From contig CAITIS010000084.1 in NCBI GenBank assembly GCA_903892515.1, positions 37,786 through 101,785 on the forward strand: a stretch of 64,000 nt of DNA, given 5' to 3'. The notes beneath the pieces were generated by a model. It was given only the letters and a program-made list of their open reading frames with translations. It was not told the origin of the DNA and did no database searches. Origin of the DNA: an uncultured Planctomycetota bacterium (GTDB taxonomy: Bacteria > Planctomycetota > Phycisphaerae > SM23-33). Numbering within the stretch: the stretch's first letter is position 1; each line of letters begins with the position of its first letter. Of the stretch, positions 24,375-34,100 are shown piece after piece. The position numbers and the translations under genes were made by a program.

Positions 24375-24645
24375 TGAGGTCTGAGGCCAGAGGTCAGAGG
24401 GACGCGAACACGGAGCGTGTGTGGACTCTGCCGCCCCTTCGGGGCTGGTATGCTGGAGACACTCACCGGGGGCTCACGCCCCCGGCTACAATCGTTCCGG
24501 CCCTTCGGGCCTAGGCAGCATTCCAAACTGTGGCGTCCAAAACTCAGCCTCTGGCCCGACCTCACGCCTCCGACATTCGGCCTCACGGCTCGTCCTTGTG
24601 TCCTGACCGCAAGCCTCCGGCCTCCGACCTCCGGCCTCATCCCTT
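24375..24645. repeat. Nested repeat block (S arms with GC hairpins)
   Basis: Outer arms GAGGTCTGAGGCCAGAGG (about 24375-24399) and CTCCGACCTCCGGCCTC (about 24623-24639) are inverted. Inside are hairpins CCGCCCCTTCGGGGC (about 24432-24446), CCGGGGGCTCACGCCCCCGG (about 24467-24486) and GGCCCTTCGGGCC (about 24499-24511), and repeated CGGCCTC words. No gene is seen in this 320-bp gap. Confidence 0.75.
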
Positions 24646-24656
24646 TCCTTTTGCAT

Positions 24657-24686
24657 TTGAACAACCCGCCGTCGCGGGTCGATAAT
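24657..24686 (+). promoter_or_regulatory. Candidate sigma-70 promoter of mfd
   Basis: TTGAAC (24657-24662) and GATAAT (24681-24686) are separated by 18 bp. The predicted start is only about two bases before the GTG start of mfd, so the message may be leaderless; no Shine-Dalgarno is visible. Confidence 0.4.
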
Positions 24687-24694
24687 AGTTCACG

Positions 24695-27600
24695 GTGTTC
24701 CAAAGGATTGCGTCCAGTACCCCGGTTCGGCAGATTGCCGAACGCCTGACGCCCGGGGGGGTGGTAAAACTCTCGGGCGTGTGGGGAAGCTCTGCGCCCA
24801 TGCTGGGGGCGGCCATCGCCCTGGCTCGCAACGCACCGGCCATCTTCATCTGCACCCACCTCGACGACGCCGACAGCCTGGCTGACGACCTGGAAGTCCT
24901 CACCGGCCTGGAGGCGGAGATCCTGCCGGCCTGGGAAGTCACCGGCAGCATGAAGGAATCCTCCGACGTGGAGATGGGGCACGTCAGCGACGAGGTCACC
25001 GGCGAGCGGCTGCGGTTGTGCCGGCTGCTGTCGCAGGGGGCGTCGAGCGGCACACCCATGGCGCCCGTGGCCCAGCCGCTCTCGGGTGGGGCTGCTCGCG
25101 CGGGGCGACCGCCCACGGGCAAGATGCCCGGCCGACGCATGGGCGAGACGCCCATGACACGCATGGGCGAGACGCCCATGTCACGCATACAACGCGCGGG
25201 CGAGACGCCCGCGACACGAACGGACAGAGGCGCGGCGGCTGCGTCGCCCACGGCCGCGACACGAACGGACAAAGGCGCGGCTGGGACGGCTGCGCCGACT
25301 GCGGGCGCGCCGGCCGCGACGCGGGCTCCGGCTTTTATCGTCGCGCCGATCCTGGCGCTGATGCAGCCAGTGCCGTCCAAGCAGATACTCCAGGCCGGCC
25401 GGCTACCGCTGCGGGTCGGCCAGAGCATCGAGCCGGAAAAGCTTGCCCGCTGGCTGGTGGAGGCTGGTTTCGACCACGTTGACGCGGTGGATCAGCAGGG
25501 CGAGTTCGCCCGGCGCGGCGGCATCGTGGACGTCTTCGCCCCGGGCGAAAACCAGCCCGTCCGCATGGAATTCTTCGGCGACCAGATCGAGTCGATCCGC
25601 TGCTTCGATCTCGACACGCAGCGTTCCACGCAGACGCTGCAAGCCTACGACCTGGTCTCGACCTCCATTGGCCGGATGGTCGATCCCGAGCAGGTCACGC
25701 AGTTCCTGGAGTATCTGCCCGCCAACGCCGTGGTGTGCGTGATCGAGCCGATGGAAATCTCCTCGCTGGGCCAGACCTTCTACCGCCGCCTGGAGTCGGC
25801 CCGCGGCATCTTCAAGGCCGATGAGGTCCTAATCGCGGCCCACCGCTTCAGTACACTGGAAATGGCCGCCTTTGGCTCGGCCAGGCACGATGCTGAGGAG
25901 GGCTCGGTCTCGCTGGGCATTCGCTCGATTCAGCGGCTGGAGATGGCCACGGCCGAGGCCCTGGGCGAGCTGGACAAGCTCAGCCAGGACAATGAGCTGT
26001 GGGTGTACTGCGAGAACCCGGCCGAACGCGACCGCTTCATCGAGATGCTTTCGACCAGCCACCCGCACCTGGTCAAAACGCTGCACACGGCCATCGGCCA
26101 CCTGGCCCACGGCTTCCACTGGCCGGCGGAAAAGCTGGTGGCGGTGGGGCATCACGAGATCTTCCACCGCTACGTCAAGTCGCGCCGGCTGCGGCGGGTC
26201 CGCACGGGCCGGCCCATCGACAGCTTCGTCGATCTGGAAGAGGGCGATTACGTCGTGCACGTTTCCCACGGCATCTCGAAGTTCGAGGGGCTGCGGACGC
26301 TGGTCAAGGACGGCAAGAAGGAAGAGTACCTCACCCTCAAGTTCGCCGAGAATTCGCTGCTGCACGTGCCGATCACGCAGATCAACCTCGTGCAGAAGTA
26401 CATCGGGGCGCGGCGCGGGCACCCCACGCTGTCGCACCTGGGCGGCTCGGCCTGGCAGCAGCGCAAGGCCAAAGTGGCCGAAGCCGTGCAGGACATGGCC
26501 GCCGAATTGCTGCGGGTGCAGGCCATCCGCGCTTCCAGCCCGGGCGTGAGTTACCCCGCCAACAGCCAGTGGCTCCAGGAATTCGAGGAAGAGTTCGTGT
26601 ACGAGGAGACGGAGGACCAGCTCGTGGCGGCCGGGCAGATCAAGAACGACCTGGCCGAGCCCAGGCCGATGGATCGCCTGCTGTGCGGCGACGTGGGATT
26701 CGGCAAGACCGAGCTGGCAATGCGGGCGGCCTTCCGCGTCGTCGAGGGCGGCAAGCAGGTGGCCGTGCTTGTGCCCACGACCGTGCTGGCGGCCCAGCAT
26801 TATCGCACCTTCAGCGAGCGCTTCGCCGACTACCCCTTCACGATCGACGTGATCTCACGCTTCCGCACCAAGCAGCAGCAGTCCGACATTATCCGCCGGG
26901 CCAAGCTGGGGCAGTTGGACGTGCTGATCGGCACGCACCGGCTGCTGTCGGAGGACATGGGCTTTGCCGACCTGGGCCTGGTGGTGGTGGACGAGGAGCA
27001 GCGTTTCGGCGTCGAGCACAAGGAGAAGCTCAAGTTCATGCGGGCGACGGTGGACGTGCTGACCATGACGGCCACGCCCATCCCGCGCACGCTGCACATG
27101 ACGCTGCTGGGGCTGCGCGACATTTCCAACCTGACCACGCCGCCGCTGGACCGCCGGGCCATATACACCGAAGTGTGTGCGTACAACGAGCCGCGGATTC
27201 GCCAGGCCATGCTGCGCGAGCTGGCCCGCGAAGGGCAGATCTTCTTCGTGCACAACCGCGTGGAGAACATCGAATCGGTGGCCGACACGATACGCTCGCT
27301 GGTGCCCGACGCCCGCGTCGAGGTTGGCCACGGCCAGATGCCCGAGGGCGTGCTGGAAAAGACCATGCTGCGTTTCGTCCGCGGCGACATTGACGTGCTG
27401 GTGTGCACCACCATCGTCGAATCGGGCCTGGACATCCCCACGGCCAATACCATGTTCATCAACGAGGCCGACCGCTTCGGGCTGTCACAATTGCACCAGC
27501 TGCGCGGACGAATCGGGCGGTACAAGAATCGGGCGTACTGCTACCTGCTCTTGCCGCAGCGCAGGCCGGTGAATCGCGTGGCCGCCAAGCGGCTCAAGGC

Positions 27601-28225
27601 CGTGGAGGAATTCTCCGACTTAGGCGCGGGCTTCCAGATCGCCATGCGCGACCTGGAAATTCGCGGCGCGGGCAATATTCTCGGCTCGGAGCAAAGCGGG
27701 CACATCGCGGCCGTCGGGTACGAATTGTACTGCCGGCTGCTGGAGCAGGCGGTGGCCGGGGTGCGCGGCGATCCGCCGCCGCCCACGCCGCCGGAGGTGC
27801 ACGTCGAGCTGGGCGTCGAGGCGTACATTCCGCGCTCGTACATCGATAGTTCCCGCCAGCGGATGGAGGCGTATCGGCGGCTGTCGCTGTGCGCGAGCGC
27901 TGAGGAACTTGACCAGTTCGAGCGCGACCTGGCCGACGCGTATGGCCGGCCGCCGGCGATCGTGGATCGGCTGCTGACGGTGGCGAAGATTCGCGTGCTG
28001 GCCGGCAAGCTCGGGATTTACCAGATCATTCTCACGCCGCCGGACGTGATCTTCTCGCTGTCGGACCCGAAAAAGGCCGGTCCCGCCTTCACTAACGCCG
28101 CCGGCACCGTCCGCCTGCCCGACGCCAGGACGGCCTACTGGCGTCCCCCCTCAGCCTACCTGGAAATGCCCACGCTGCTGACCATCCTGCACAAGCAATT
28201 GCAGCGCGGCGTAAAAGGCAAGTGA
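24695..28225 (+). CDS. mfd: Transcription-repair coupling factor Mfd with a low-complexity insertion
   Basis: A 1176-residue cytosolic ATPase that removes stalled RNA polymerase and recruits UvrA. A UvrB-like N-terminal module is interrupted by a 98-residue insertion (about 115-212) made from palindromic repeats. The RNA polymerase-interacting module starts near DLEEGDYVVHVSHGISKF (about 512). The RecG-like motor has Walker A GDVGFGKTEL (about 664), the DEEQ box VVDEEQRFG (about 764) and motif VI LHQLRGRIGR (about 933). The TRCF C-terminal domain (about 1030-1150) is present. The last codons appear altered by the insertion described at 28187-29346. Confidence 0.93.
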   Translation: MFQRIASSTPVRQIAERLTPGGVVKLSGVWGSSAPMLGAAIALARNAPAIFICTHLDDADSLADDLEVLTGLEAEILPAWEVTGSMKESSDVEMGHVSDEVTGERLRLCRLLSQGASSGTPMAPVAQPLSGGAARAGRPPTGKMPGRRMGETPMTRMGETPMSRIQRAGETPATRTDRGAAAASPTAATRTDKGAAGTAAPTAGAPAATRAPAFIVAPILALMQPVPSKQILQAGRLPLRVGQSIEPEKLARWLVEAGFDHVDAVDQQGEFARRGGIVDVFAPGENQPVRMEFFGDQIESIRCFDLDTQRSTQTLQAYDLVSTSIGRMVDPEQVTQFLEYLPANAVVCVIEPMEISSLGQTFYRRLESARGIFKADEVLIAAHRFSTLEMAAFGSARHDAEEGSVSLGIRSIQRLEMATAEALGELDKLSQDNELWVYCENPAERDRFIEMLSTSHPHLVKTLHTAIGHLAHGFHWPAEKLVAVGHHEIFHRYVKSRRLRRVRTGRPIDSFVDLEEGDYVVHVSHGISKFEGLRTLVKDGKKEEYLTLKFAENSLLHVPITQINLVQKYIGARRGHPTLSHLGGSAWQQRKAKVAEAVQDMAAELLRVQAIRASSPGVSYPANSQWLQEFEEEFVYEETEDQLVAAGQIKNDLAEPRPMDRLLCGDVGFGKTELAMRAAFRVVEGGKQVAVLVPTTVLAAQHYRTFSERFADYPFTIDVISRFRTKQQQSDIIRRAKLGQLDVLIGTHRLLSEDMGFADLGLVVVDEEQRFGVEHKEKLKFMRATVDVLTMTATPIPRTLHMTLLGLRDISNLTTPPLDRRAIYTEVCAYNEPRIRQAMLRELAREGQIFFVHNRVENIESVADTIRSLVPDARVEVGHGQMPEGVLEKTMLRFVRGDIDVLVCTTIVESGLDIPTANTMFINEADRFGLSQLHQLRGRIGRYKNRAYCYLLLPQRRPVNRVAAKRLKAVEEFSDLGAGFQIAMRDLEIRGAGNILGSEQSGHIAAVGYELYCRLLEQAVAGVRGDPPPPTPPEVHVELGVEAYIPRSYIDSSRQRMEAYRRLSLCASAEELDQFERDLADAYGRPPAIVDRLLTVAKIRVLAGKLGIYQIILTPPDVIFSLSDPKKAGPAFTNAAGTVRLPDARTAYWRPPSAYLEMPTLLTILHKQLQRGVKGK
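25037..25330 (+). repeat. In-frame palindromic repeat insertion inside mfd
   Basis: Within the mfd frame lie family D palindromes GCATGGGCGAGACGCCCATG (about 25137 and 25161) and GCGCGGGCGAGACGCCCGCG (about 25194), plus a decayed copy near 25117 and two CGACACGAACGGACA direct repeats (about 25214 and 25256). They encode MGETPMTRMGETPMSR and AGETPATRTDRG. The reading frame stays open. The same family D sequences are intergenic elsewhere in the window. Confidence 0.9.
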
Positions 28226-28236
28226 TCCGGCCGGGC

Positions 28237-28474
28237 GGCAGGTGCCTGACTGCGCTTTCTGGCAGGGTGCCATGGTCAGCCCGCCGTTCAGGGCTGGCCA
28301 TGCTGTGAGCGTCCATGCATGGCCAGACTAAGACGACAGCCTGGCCATGGCACCCGGCAGGTGCCTGACTGCGCTTTCTGGCAGGGTGCCATGGTCAGCC
28401 CGCGGTTCAGGGCTGGCCATGCTGTGAGCGTCCAGGCATGGCCAGACTAAGACGACAGCCTGGCCATGGCACCC
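28237..28474. repeat. 119-bp tandem duplication carrying family H palindrome
   Basis: Two nearly identical 119-bp units (28237-28355, 28356-28474). Each contains a family H inverted repeat that starts GGTGCCATGGTCAGCCCG and ends CTGGCCATGGCACCC, with an inner GGCTGGCCATG/CATGGCCAG stem. A short extra GGCCATGGCACCC follows at about 28475-28487. A third H copy lies at 29201-29290, on the far side of the GNAT gene. Confidence 0.9.
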
Positions 28475-28518
28475 GGCCATGGCACCCGGCCAACCACAGA
28501 AAAAGCGTTTAGCATGGT

Positions 28519-28546
28519 TGACGCTCTCCGTTTCGTCGCTACAATT
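28519..28546 (+). promoter_or_regulatory. Sigma-70 promoter of the GNAT gene
   Basis: TTGACG (28519-28524) and TACAAT (28541-28546) with 16-bp spacing, about 145 bases upstream of the GNAT start and inside the inserted cassette, so the cassette carries its own promoter. Confidence 0.6.
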
Positions 28547-28698
28547 CAGGGCATAAGGAGCATTCGATGGTCCGCATCTGGTAAGTCTTTTCGTTCGCCC
28601 TTGTTGCCAAGGCAATGCTTGACCGATGGTCGGCCTTGGCTTCTTCCATTGACTGCACATGCCTCTGCATGCGCACACGAACAGAAAGGACGCACAGA

Positions 28699-29145
28699 AT
28701 GAACGCTCTTACATACACCGAATCCGCTGCTGGTATAACCGAAGCACAATTCAAGAACCTCCCCTGTGGCTGGCCCAAGTCGCCCAGCGCAAAGACGGTT
28801 CTGAAGTCTCTCAAAGCAATGAACGCCCGTATTCTGGCCATCGATGCGTCCACTGGACAGGTCGCAGGCTATGCCTGTGGCATGACCGACGGGGTTCTGA
28901 TCCTGTACGTCTGGGACGTTGAGGTCCCGCCGGAGTACGCTGGCCAAGGCGTTGAACTGGAACTGCTCCGACGGCTGATCGAAGTCGTGGGCGACATCTA
29001 TCAGATCAACGCGAACCCGGACGACCGGCTTCGGCCGATCTTCCAGCAACTTGGCTTTGTCGCCTACAGAAGCGACCAAGCCACGGCGATGACAAAGATG
29101 CGCATGGACCTTCAAGACGGCGGGAGCAGAGCCACGATGAGCTAG
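28699..29145 (+). CDS. GNAT-family N-acetyltransferase
   Basis: A 148-residue cytosolic protein that should transfer an acetyl group from acetyl-CoA. The fold signature is seen in ILYVWDVEVPPEYAGQGVE (strand 4 with the pyrophosphate-binding loop, in a divergent form) followed by LELLRRLIEVVGDI and DDRLRPIFQQLGFVAY (strands 5-7). AAAGGA nine bases before ATG fixes the start. It lies between H repeats in a segment that seems inserted into the end of mfd, and is less GC-rich than the neighbours, so it is a likely cargo gene. Substrate unknown. Confidence 0.75.
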   Translation: MNALTYTESAAGITEAQFKNLPCGWPKSPSAKTVLKSLKAMNARILAIDASTGQVAGYACGMTDGVLILYVWDVEVPPEYAGQGVELELLRRLIEVVGDIYQINANPDDRLRPIFQQLGFVAYRSDQATAMTKMRMDLQDGGSRATMS

Positions 29146-29200
29146 CCCCGGACGTGTCGGCGCGGGCCGGGCCACTATGCGAGGCCCGGCTCGCACCGCC

Positions 29201-29290
29201 GGGTCCATGGTCAGCCCGCTGTTCAGGGCTGGCCATGCTGTGAGCGTCCATGCATGGCCAGACTAGGACGACAGCCTGGCCATGGCACCC
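29201..29290. repeat. Family H palindrome, third copy
   Basis: A 90-bp inverted repeat, from CCATGGTCAGCCCG to CTGGCCATGGCACCC, almost identical to the tandem copies at 28237-28474. It closes the cassette on the right, 36 bases before the second direct repeat. Confidence 0.88.
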
Positions 29291-29375
29291 GGCACCCCGC
29301 TGAGCCACTTGCATCCGGTGCCCGTTCTGCACAAGCAATTGCAGCGAGGGGGGCTTGGCCGGTAGAATCGACCCC

Positions 29376-30713
29376 GTGCAACATCGCATATCAAAGCGGC
29401 GAATACTCTCTTCGGGCCATTGCCTGATCCTGCTGCTGGCGGCGCTGGCGTGGCCGGCGATGAACGTGCCTTCCTGCCAGCAGCGCGACCCCCAGAAGGA
29501 ACGCACGGTTTACACCGAGCTTGAGGCCCCCGTGGGCGAAGCGCCGTCCCGGCCAGCATCCCGGCCAGCATCCCGGCCCGCGTCGGGGCCGGCTTCGAGC
29601 CGCTCGGCGAAGGGCGAATTGGCCGCAGCGTGCCTTGCTGGCAATCCGGCCAGCGATCCCGCCAGCGCACCGGCTAGCCGGTCTGCCTACGCCGCGACGC
29701 AACTGGCCGCCCCGCAGGAAGTGGTGGCCTGTTCGATCATGCAGGTCAATGACAAGTTCATCACGCTGCAGCAGGTGTTCCATCCCATTCGCAAACAGCT
29801 GCATGCTGCCGCCGGCATTTCCGCCTCGGAAGATGAGTTTCGCGAACGCGCCGGCGACTTGCTGGCCCGGCAGGTACGCGAGCAGATCGAGCAGGAGGTG
29901 CTCTTCGCCGAGGCCATGAAGCGGCTGACCGAAGAGGAGAAGAAGGCCGTCCAGGAGCAGATCGACGACCACGCCCGTCACGTCGTCGCCCAGGCCGGCA
30001 ACAAGACGGTGTTTGAAGAGCAGCTCAAGAAAGAAGGCACCGACTACACCACGTGGGTGCAGGACATCAACCGCACCATCATGGTCGAGACGTTTATCCA
30101 CCAGCGATTCCGCAGCCGGGTGAACATCGACCGCATCATGATGCTCAAGGCCTACAACGAGAACCTCGAAAAGTACCACCGGGACCAGCAGATACAGATG
30201 CAGATGATCGAGGCGCCGTTCACGAGCTTCATGTCCAGCACACAGCCGGATTCGATGGAGACGCGCCGCCAGGCCGTGGGCGAGGCACGCCGGCATATCC
30301 TGGCCGCCCAGAAGGCGCTGCGCAGCGGGCAGGACTTTGCCGAGGTGGCCAAGAAATTTGACCGCGGGCCCAAGGCCAGCAATGGCGGCGTCTGGCCGAT
30401 GATGGAACGCGGCAGCTTCGACGCCTCCGACGTGGAAGACGCGGCCATCAAGCAGCCGGTGGGGAAGGTCAGCGACATCGTCGAATCGATCCACGGCTTC
30501 TACATCGTAAAGACGCTGGCCGTGAAGGGCGGCGACACGCAGGCGTTCGATAAGGTTCAAAAGCAGATCGAAGCGGACCTTCGCCGCGAGCAATACAAGA
30601 CGCTGACGACCGACTACCTCAAGGAACTTCAGAAGCAGACGGTGGTCCGCGGCTCGCAAGACGCCGCCAAGGTCGTCGTCGACGCGGCCGTGAAGCAGTT
30701 CTGGAATAAGTAG
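29376..30713 (+). CDS. Exported parvulin-type peptidyl-prolyl isomerase (SurA-like)
   Basis: A protein of about 445 residues that should act in the periplasm as a chaperone or isomerase for outer-membrane proteins. The GTG at 29376 gives a charged start followed by CLILLLAALAWPAMN and then VPSCQQ, which may be a lipobox. An Arg/Pro/Ala/Ser low-complexity stretch follows (about 60-100). The N-terminal SurA-like helical region is at 125-285, and the rotamase domain at about 295-400 (GQDFAEVAKKFDRGPKASNG, then VSDIVESIHGFYIVKTL). It was probably co-transcribed with mfd before the upstream insertion. The start is uncertain because a TTG at 29355 is also possible. Confidence 0.82.
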   Translation: MQHRISKRRILSSGHCLILLLAALAWPAMNVPSCQQRDPQKERTVYTELEAPVGEAPSRPASRPASRPASGPASSRSAKGELAAACLAGNPASDPASAPASRSAYAATQLAAPQEVVACSIMQVNDKFITLQQVFHPIRKQLHAAAGISASEDEFRERAGDLLARQVREQIEQEVLFAEAMKRLTEEEKKAVQEQIDDHARHVVAQAGNKTVFEEQLKKEGTDYTTWVQDINRTIMVETFIHQRFRSRVNIDRIMMLKAYNENLEKYHRDQQIQMQMIEAPFTSFMSSTQPDSMETRRQAVGEARRHILAAQKALRSGQDFAEVAKKFDRGPKASNGGVWPMMERGSFDASDVEDAAIKQPVGKVSDIVESIHGFYIVKTLAVKGGDTQAFDKVQKQIEADLRREQYKTLTTDYLKELQKQTVVRGSQDAAKVVVDAAVKQFWNK

Positions 30714-30716
30714 GAT

Positions 30717-30957
30717 AGGCCGGAGGTCGGAGGCCAGAGGTCGGAGGTCGGAGACAACGCGCCTTTGGCACCCAGAGTGTCTTCGGCACCCAGAGCAGGG
30801 TGCCATAGGTTGAGCCGCGCTGTCTTGCGGCTCTACCTATGCGAGCCGCCGCCGGAACCACACGGTTTGTCTGGGCGAGCGCTTCCAGCCTGTGCGTCCA
30901 AGCATGGCCAGTCTCGCCTTCGCCTGCCGGCTCAGGCGATTCAGGCCATGGCACCCT
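30717..30957. repeat. Single S arm, E element and degenerate H element
   Basis: The gap holds a run of GGAGGTCGGAGG words (about 30720-30752), a family E hairpin (about 30798-30842: GGTGCCATAGG...CCTATGCG) and a diverged family H right half ending CAGGCCATGGCACC (about 30940-30955). The remainder up to 31137 carries the promoter of the next gene. Confidence 0.7.
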
Positions 30958-30977
30958 TTGCGAAATGGCGCTAGTGA

Positions 30978-31005
30978 TTGACAGTCGTTTGGCCAACCCT
31001 ATAAT
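30978..31005 (+). promoter_or_regulatory. Consensus sigma-70 promoter of the HEAT-repeat gene
   Basis: TTGACA (30978-30983) and TATAAT (31000-31005), both perfect, with 16-bp spacing. The predicted start is near 31012, giving a leader of about 125 bases before the ATG at 31138. Confidence 0.85.
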
Positions 31006-31137
31006 CTCTTGTGACTCATCCCGGCTGGTGAATTTCCGGCCCTGGACCTCTTGGATGTAAACGGCATGCACGAGACGAACATGGCCGACGGGCAGCGGCT
31101 CCGTCCGGCCCGGCTTTCCTGGTTTTTGGGAGGCATC

Positions 31138-34100
31138 ATGCACAGTCCCTTACGGACCTTCGGCGCGGCGGTGGTCGTTTTCGCCCTGGCTTTTTCGACG
31201 CCGGCCTTCGCCCAGCAGCGCGGCAGGGCTACGCCCAACCCCGGCGCGCGACCTCCGGGCAACGTTCCGGCCAAGCCGACGACTCCCCCCGTCGACACGG
31301 CGGCGAATATCAAGGCGGCCCAGGACGTCCTGACGGCCTCGATCAGCGAGGCCAAGGCCGGCACGGAAGACGCCTTCCTGAAGCACTTCGACGCCACCGA
31401 CGCCTCCCTTATCAAGGGCATCCTTGACAAGGAGAAGCAGCTCAAGGACAAGTCCGACGCCCTTGTGAAGCTGGTCCAGGACAAGCTGGGCATCGACGCA
31501 TCAGCGGCCCAAATCGAGACTGGCCCCAAGAGCTTTCTCGAAGGATACGGCGCTGCCAGCATTGACGACTACACCTTCATGGCATCGGGTCCCAACGCCG
31601 TGATTGCCACCGAAAAGAAGGCCCAGACCAAGACCAACTTCAGCAAGATTGGTTCGGAATGGAAGATGACGCTGGACGCCAAGCAGCGTTCGGTACTGCA
31701 GGCGATGGCCGGAGTGCAGGGGGCCGCCTTCCGCTTCTACGACACGATGACCAAGGGCATCAACGACGGGTCGATCACCAAGGACAATTACACGGACAAG
31801 GCCAAAGAGTCGGCCACTCAGATTCTGGCGCCGGCCCTGGCCAAGCTCGCGGTTGCGATGGGTACGGCACCGGCTCCGGCACCGGCCGAGGATACGACCG
31901 TCACGCCGGCGGAAACGCCTGCCACGCCGGCTGAGACTCCCGCTCCGGCGGCTGTGCCGGCTGAGACTTCCGCCACGGCCCCAGCTGAGCCCGCAGTGGC
32001 CGCGCCCGCTGCATCGGCCCCGGCCGTCGAAGCTGACGCTGGCGATGCCAAGCTGCGCGAGAATTGGGAAAGCTTCCTGCACTACGTTTTGATGGGCCGG
32101 CCCGAGATCGCCAAGAGCTACGGCGAGGCGGTCATCAATTCCGGCGCCCGGCCGCAGGACGTGTACATGCTCTTCATCAGCACCGACCGCGGCGGCGTCA
32201 CGCTCGCCCGCGCCAAGGCCGCCAACAAGGATCTCGGTCCCATCGTGGACAAGCTTAACGAGATCATCAACGAAGGCGCCTTGGCCGTTCGCAGCGATCC
32301 CACCGAGATCGGCCGGTGGATCGAGATGCTGGCCGGCAGCCCGCAGGAATTCACCATCGCCCGCGACCGCCTGATGCAGGCCGGTCAGTACGCCGTGCCC
32401 CAGCTCATCAGCACGCTGACCGACCTGAAGACCTCGGCCATGCTGCGCGACCGTATCACCACCATCATGCCCAACCTGGGCAAGGAAGCCGTCCGGCCGC
32501 TGACCGAAGCCCTGACCGTCAAGGACGCCGCCGTGCGGCAGGTCGTTTGCCGGGCGTTGGGCAAGATCGGGTACAAGCACGCCGCTCCGTACTTAAAGCA
32601 ACTGCTGGAGCAGGGCGACTTGACGCCTGAACTTCGCATCGCAGCCGAGGGCGCGCTGTCGGCCATCGACAAGAATGCCCTGACCAAGCCGGCGTCCGAG
32701 CTGTTCTACGAGCTGGCGGTCAAGTACTACGATCACGACGAGTCGGTCAACTCCGACGCTCGGTACAACACCGGCAACGTGTGGTACTGGAAGGAAGGCA
32801 GCGGCCTGACGTACATCCCAGTGCCGGCGGCGATTTTCAACGATGTCTACGCCATGCGGACCAGCCGCGACTGCCTGGACCTGGACGCGAAGTATTCACC
32901 GGCCGTTTCGCTGTGGCTGTCGGCGTACATCCGCAAGACGATGAACCTGCCGACTGGCGCTAGCGACCCCACGCAGGTCGAAGGCGAGCCGGGGGCGACG
33001 TTCTATGCCCGGGCCTCGGGTTCCAAGTACATGCAGGCCGTGCTGGCGCGGGCCTTGAAGGACAAGGATCAGAAGGTCGCCCTGGCGGCCATTCAGGCCT
33101 TGGCCGTGACGGCCGGGGCGGAGAATCTGGTCACGCCGGTTGAGGGCGGGGCCCAGCCGCTGGTGTCGGCGTTGAGCTTCCCGTCGCGTGAGGTTCGGTA
33201 CCTGGCGGCCGAGACGCTGGTGAACGCCAAGCCGCAGAAGCGGTTCAATGGCTGGAACCAGGTCGTGCCGGTGCTGGTGGAGGCCCTGCGGCAGACCGGT
33301 GGCCAAGCCGTCATGCTGGCCGATCCGGACGAGACGCAGCGCAACGCGGTCAAGGGCTATCTCCGGGCCGCGGGCATGGAAGTGTACGACGCCGAATCGG
33401 CCGGCAAGGCCTTGGAAGCCGCCCGCGCCGCCGCCGGAGTGGACGTGGTCATCCTGTCTTCCAACATCACCGGCCCGGGCCTGGGCGAGGCGTTCATCAC
33501 GATTCGCGGCACGGCCCAGTTCAGCCGGCTGCCGATCCTGGTAATTGCCCCCAATCGCGACGCAGCCGCATCGGCCTCCAAGGCCGTCCAGGCTGAGACG
33601 CTCGTAAATGTAATCTCCGGCGAAGGCCTCGACGGGGCCAAGCTGATGGCCGCGGTGGATGAGCTGAAGGCCAAGGCCTCCAGCGAAGGCAACCTGCCCG
33701 CCGACCAGGCCGTGGATTGGGCGATTCGCGCCGCCAATGCTTTCCGCTCGCTGGCCGAGACCAAGAACCCGGTCTTCGACCTGACGGACGCAACGACGGC
33801 CCTGATTACCGCCTTGAAGGACAAGCGTGACAACGTCCGCGTGGCCTCGGCCTGGGCACTGGCCCAGATCAACAACGCCGCCGGCCAGCAGGCGTTGGAA
33901 GAACTGGCCGATGGCGCCGACGTGGCTGAGCCGGTCCGGCTGGATGCGTATGCGGCCTTGTCGGCATCGGTGCGGCAGTTCGGCAACGAACTGGGCGATA
34001 AGCAGATCAAGGCCATCCGCGACGCGGTATCGGCCAAGGGCAGCGTGCCCATTCGCGACGCCGCCGCCCAGGTGCTGGGCGCCCTGTCGCTGCCGTCGGA

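Larger units (their letters stand above)
28187..29346 (+). mobile_element. 1.1-kb insertion cassette bounded by 20-bp direct repeats
   Basis: The sequence CTGCACAAGCAATTGCAGCG occurs at 28187-28206 (codons for LHKQLQR of Mfd) and again at 29327-29346. Read in the mfd frame, the second copy continues through seven codons to a TAG at 29363-29365. So the simplest history is insertion of about 1.12 kb, carrying H repeats and a GNAT gene, into the end of mfd with a 20-bp target duplication. No transposase is present, so the mechanism is unknown. Before insertion the isomerase gene would have started about 10 bases after the mfd stop. Confidence 0.7.

Noticed and set aside
29339..29368. TTGCAG-N18-TAGAAT as promoter of the isomerase gene
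   Set aside because: Both boxes overlap the direct repeat and the ancestral mfd stop codon, so the match is probably chance.
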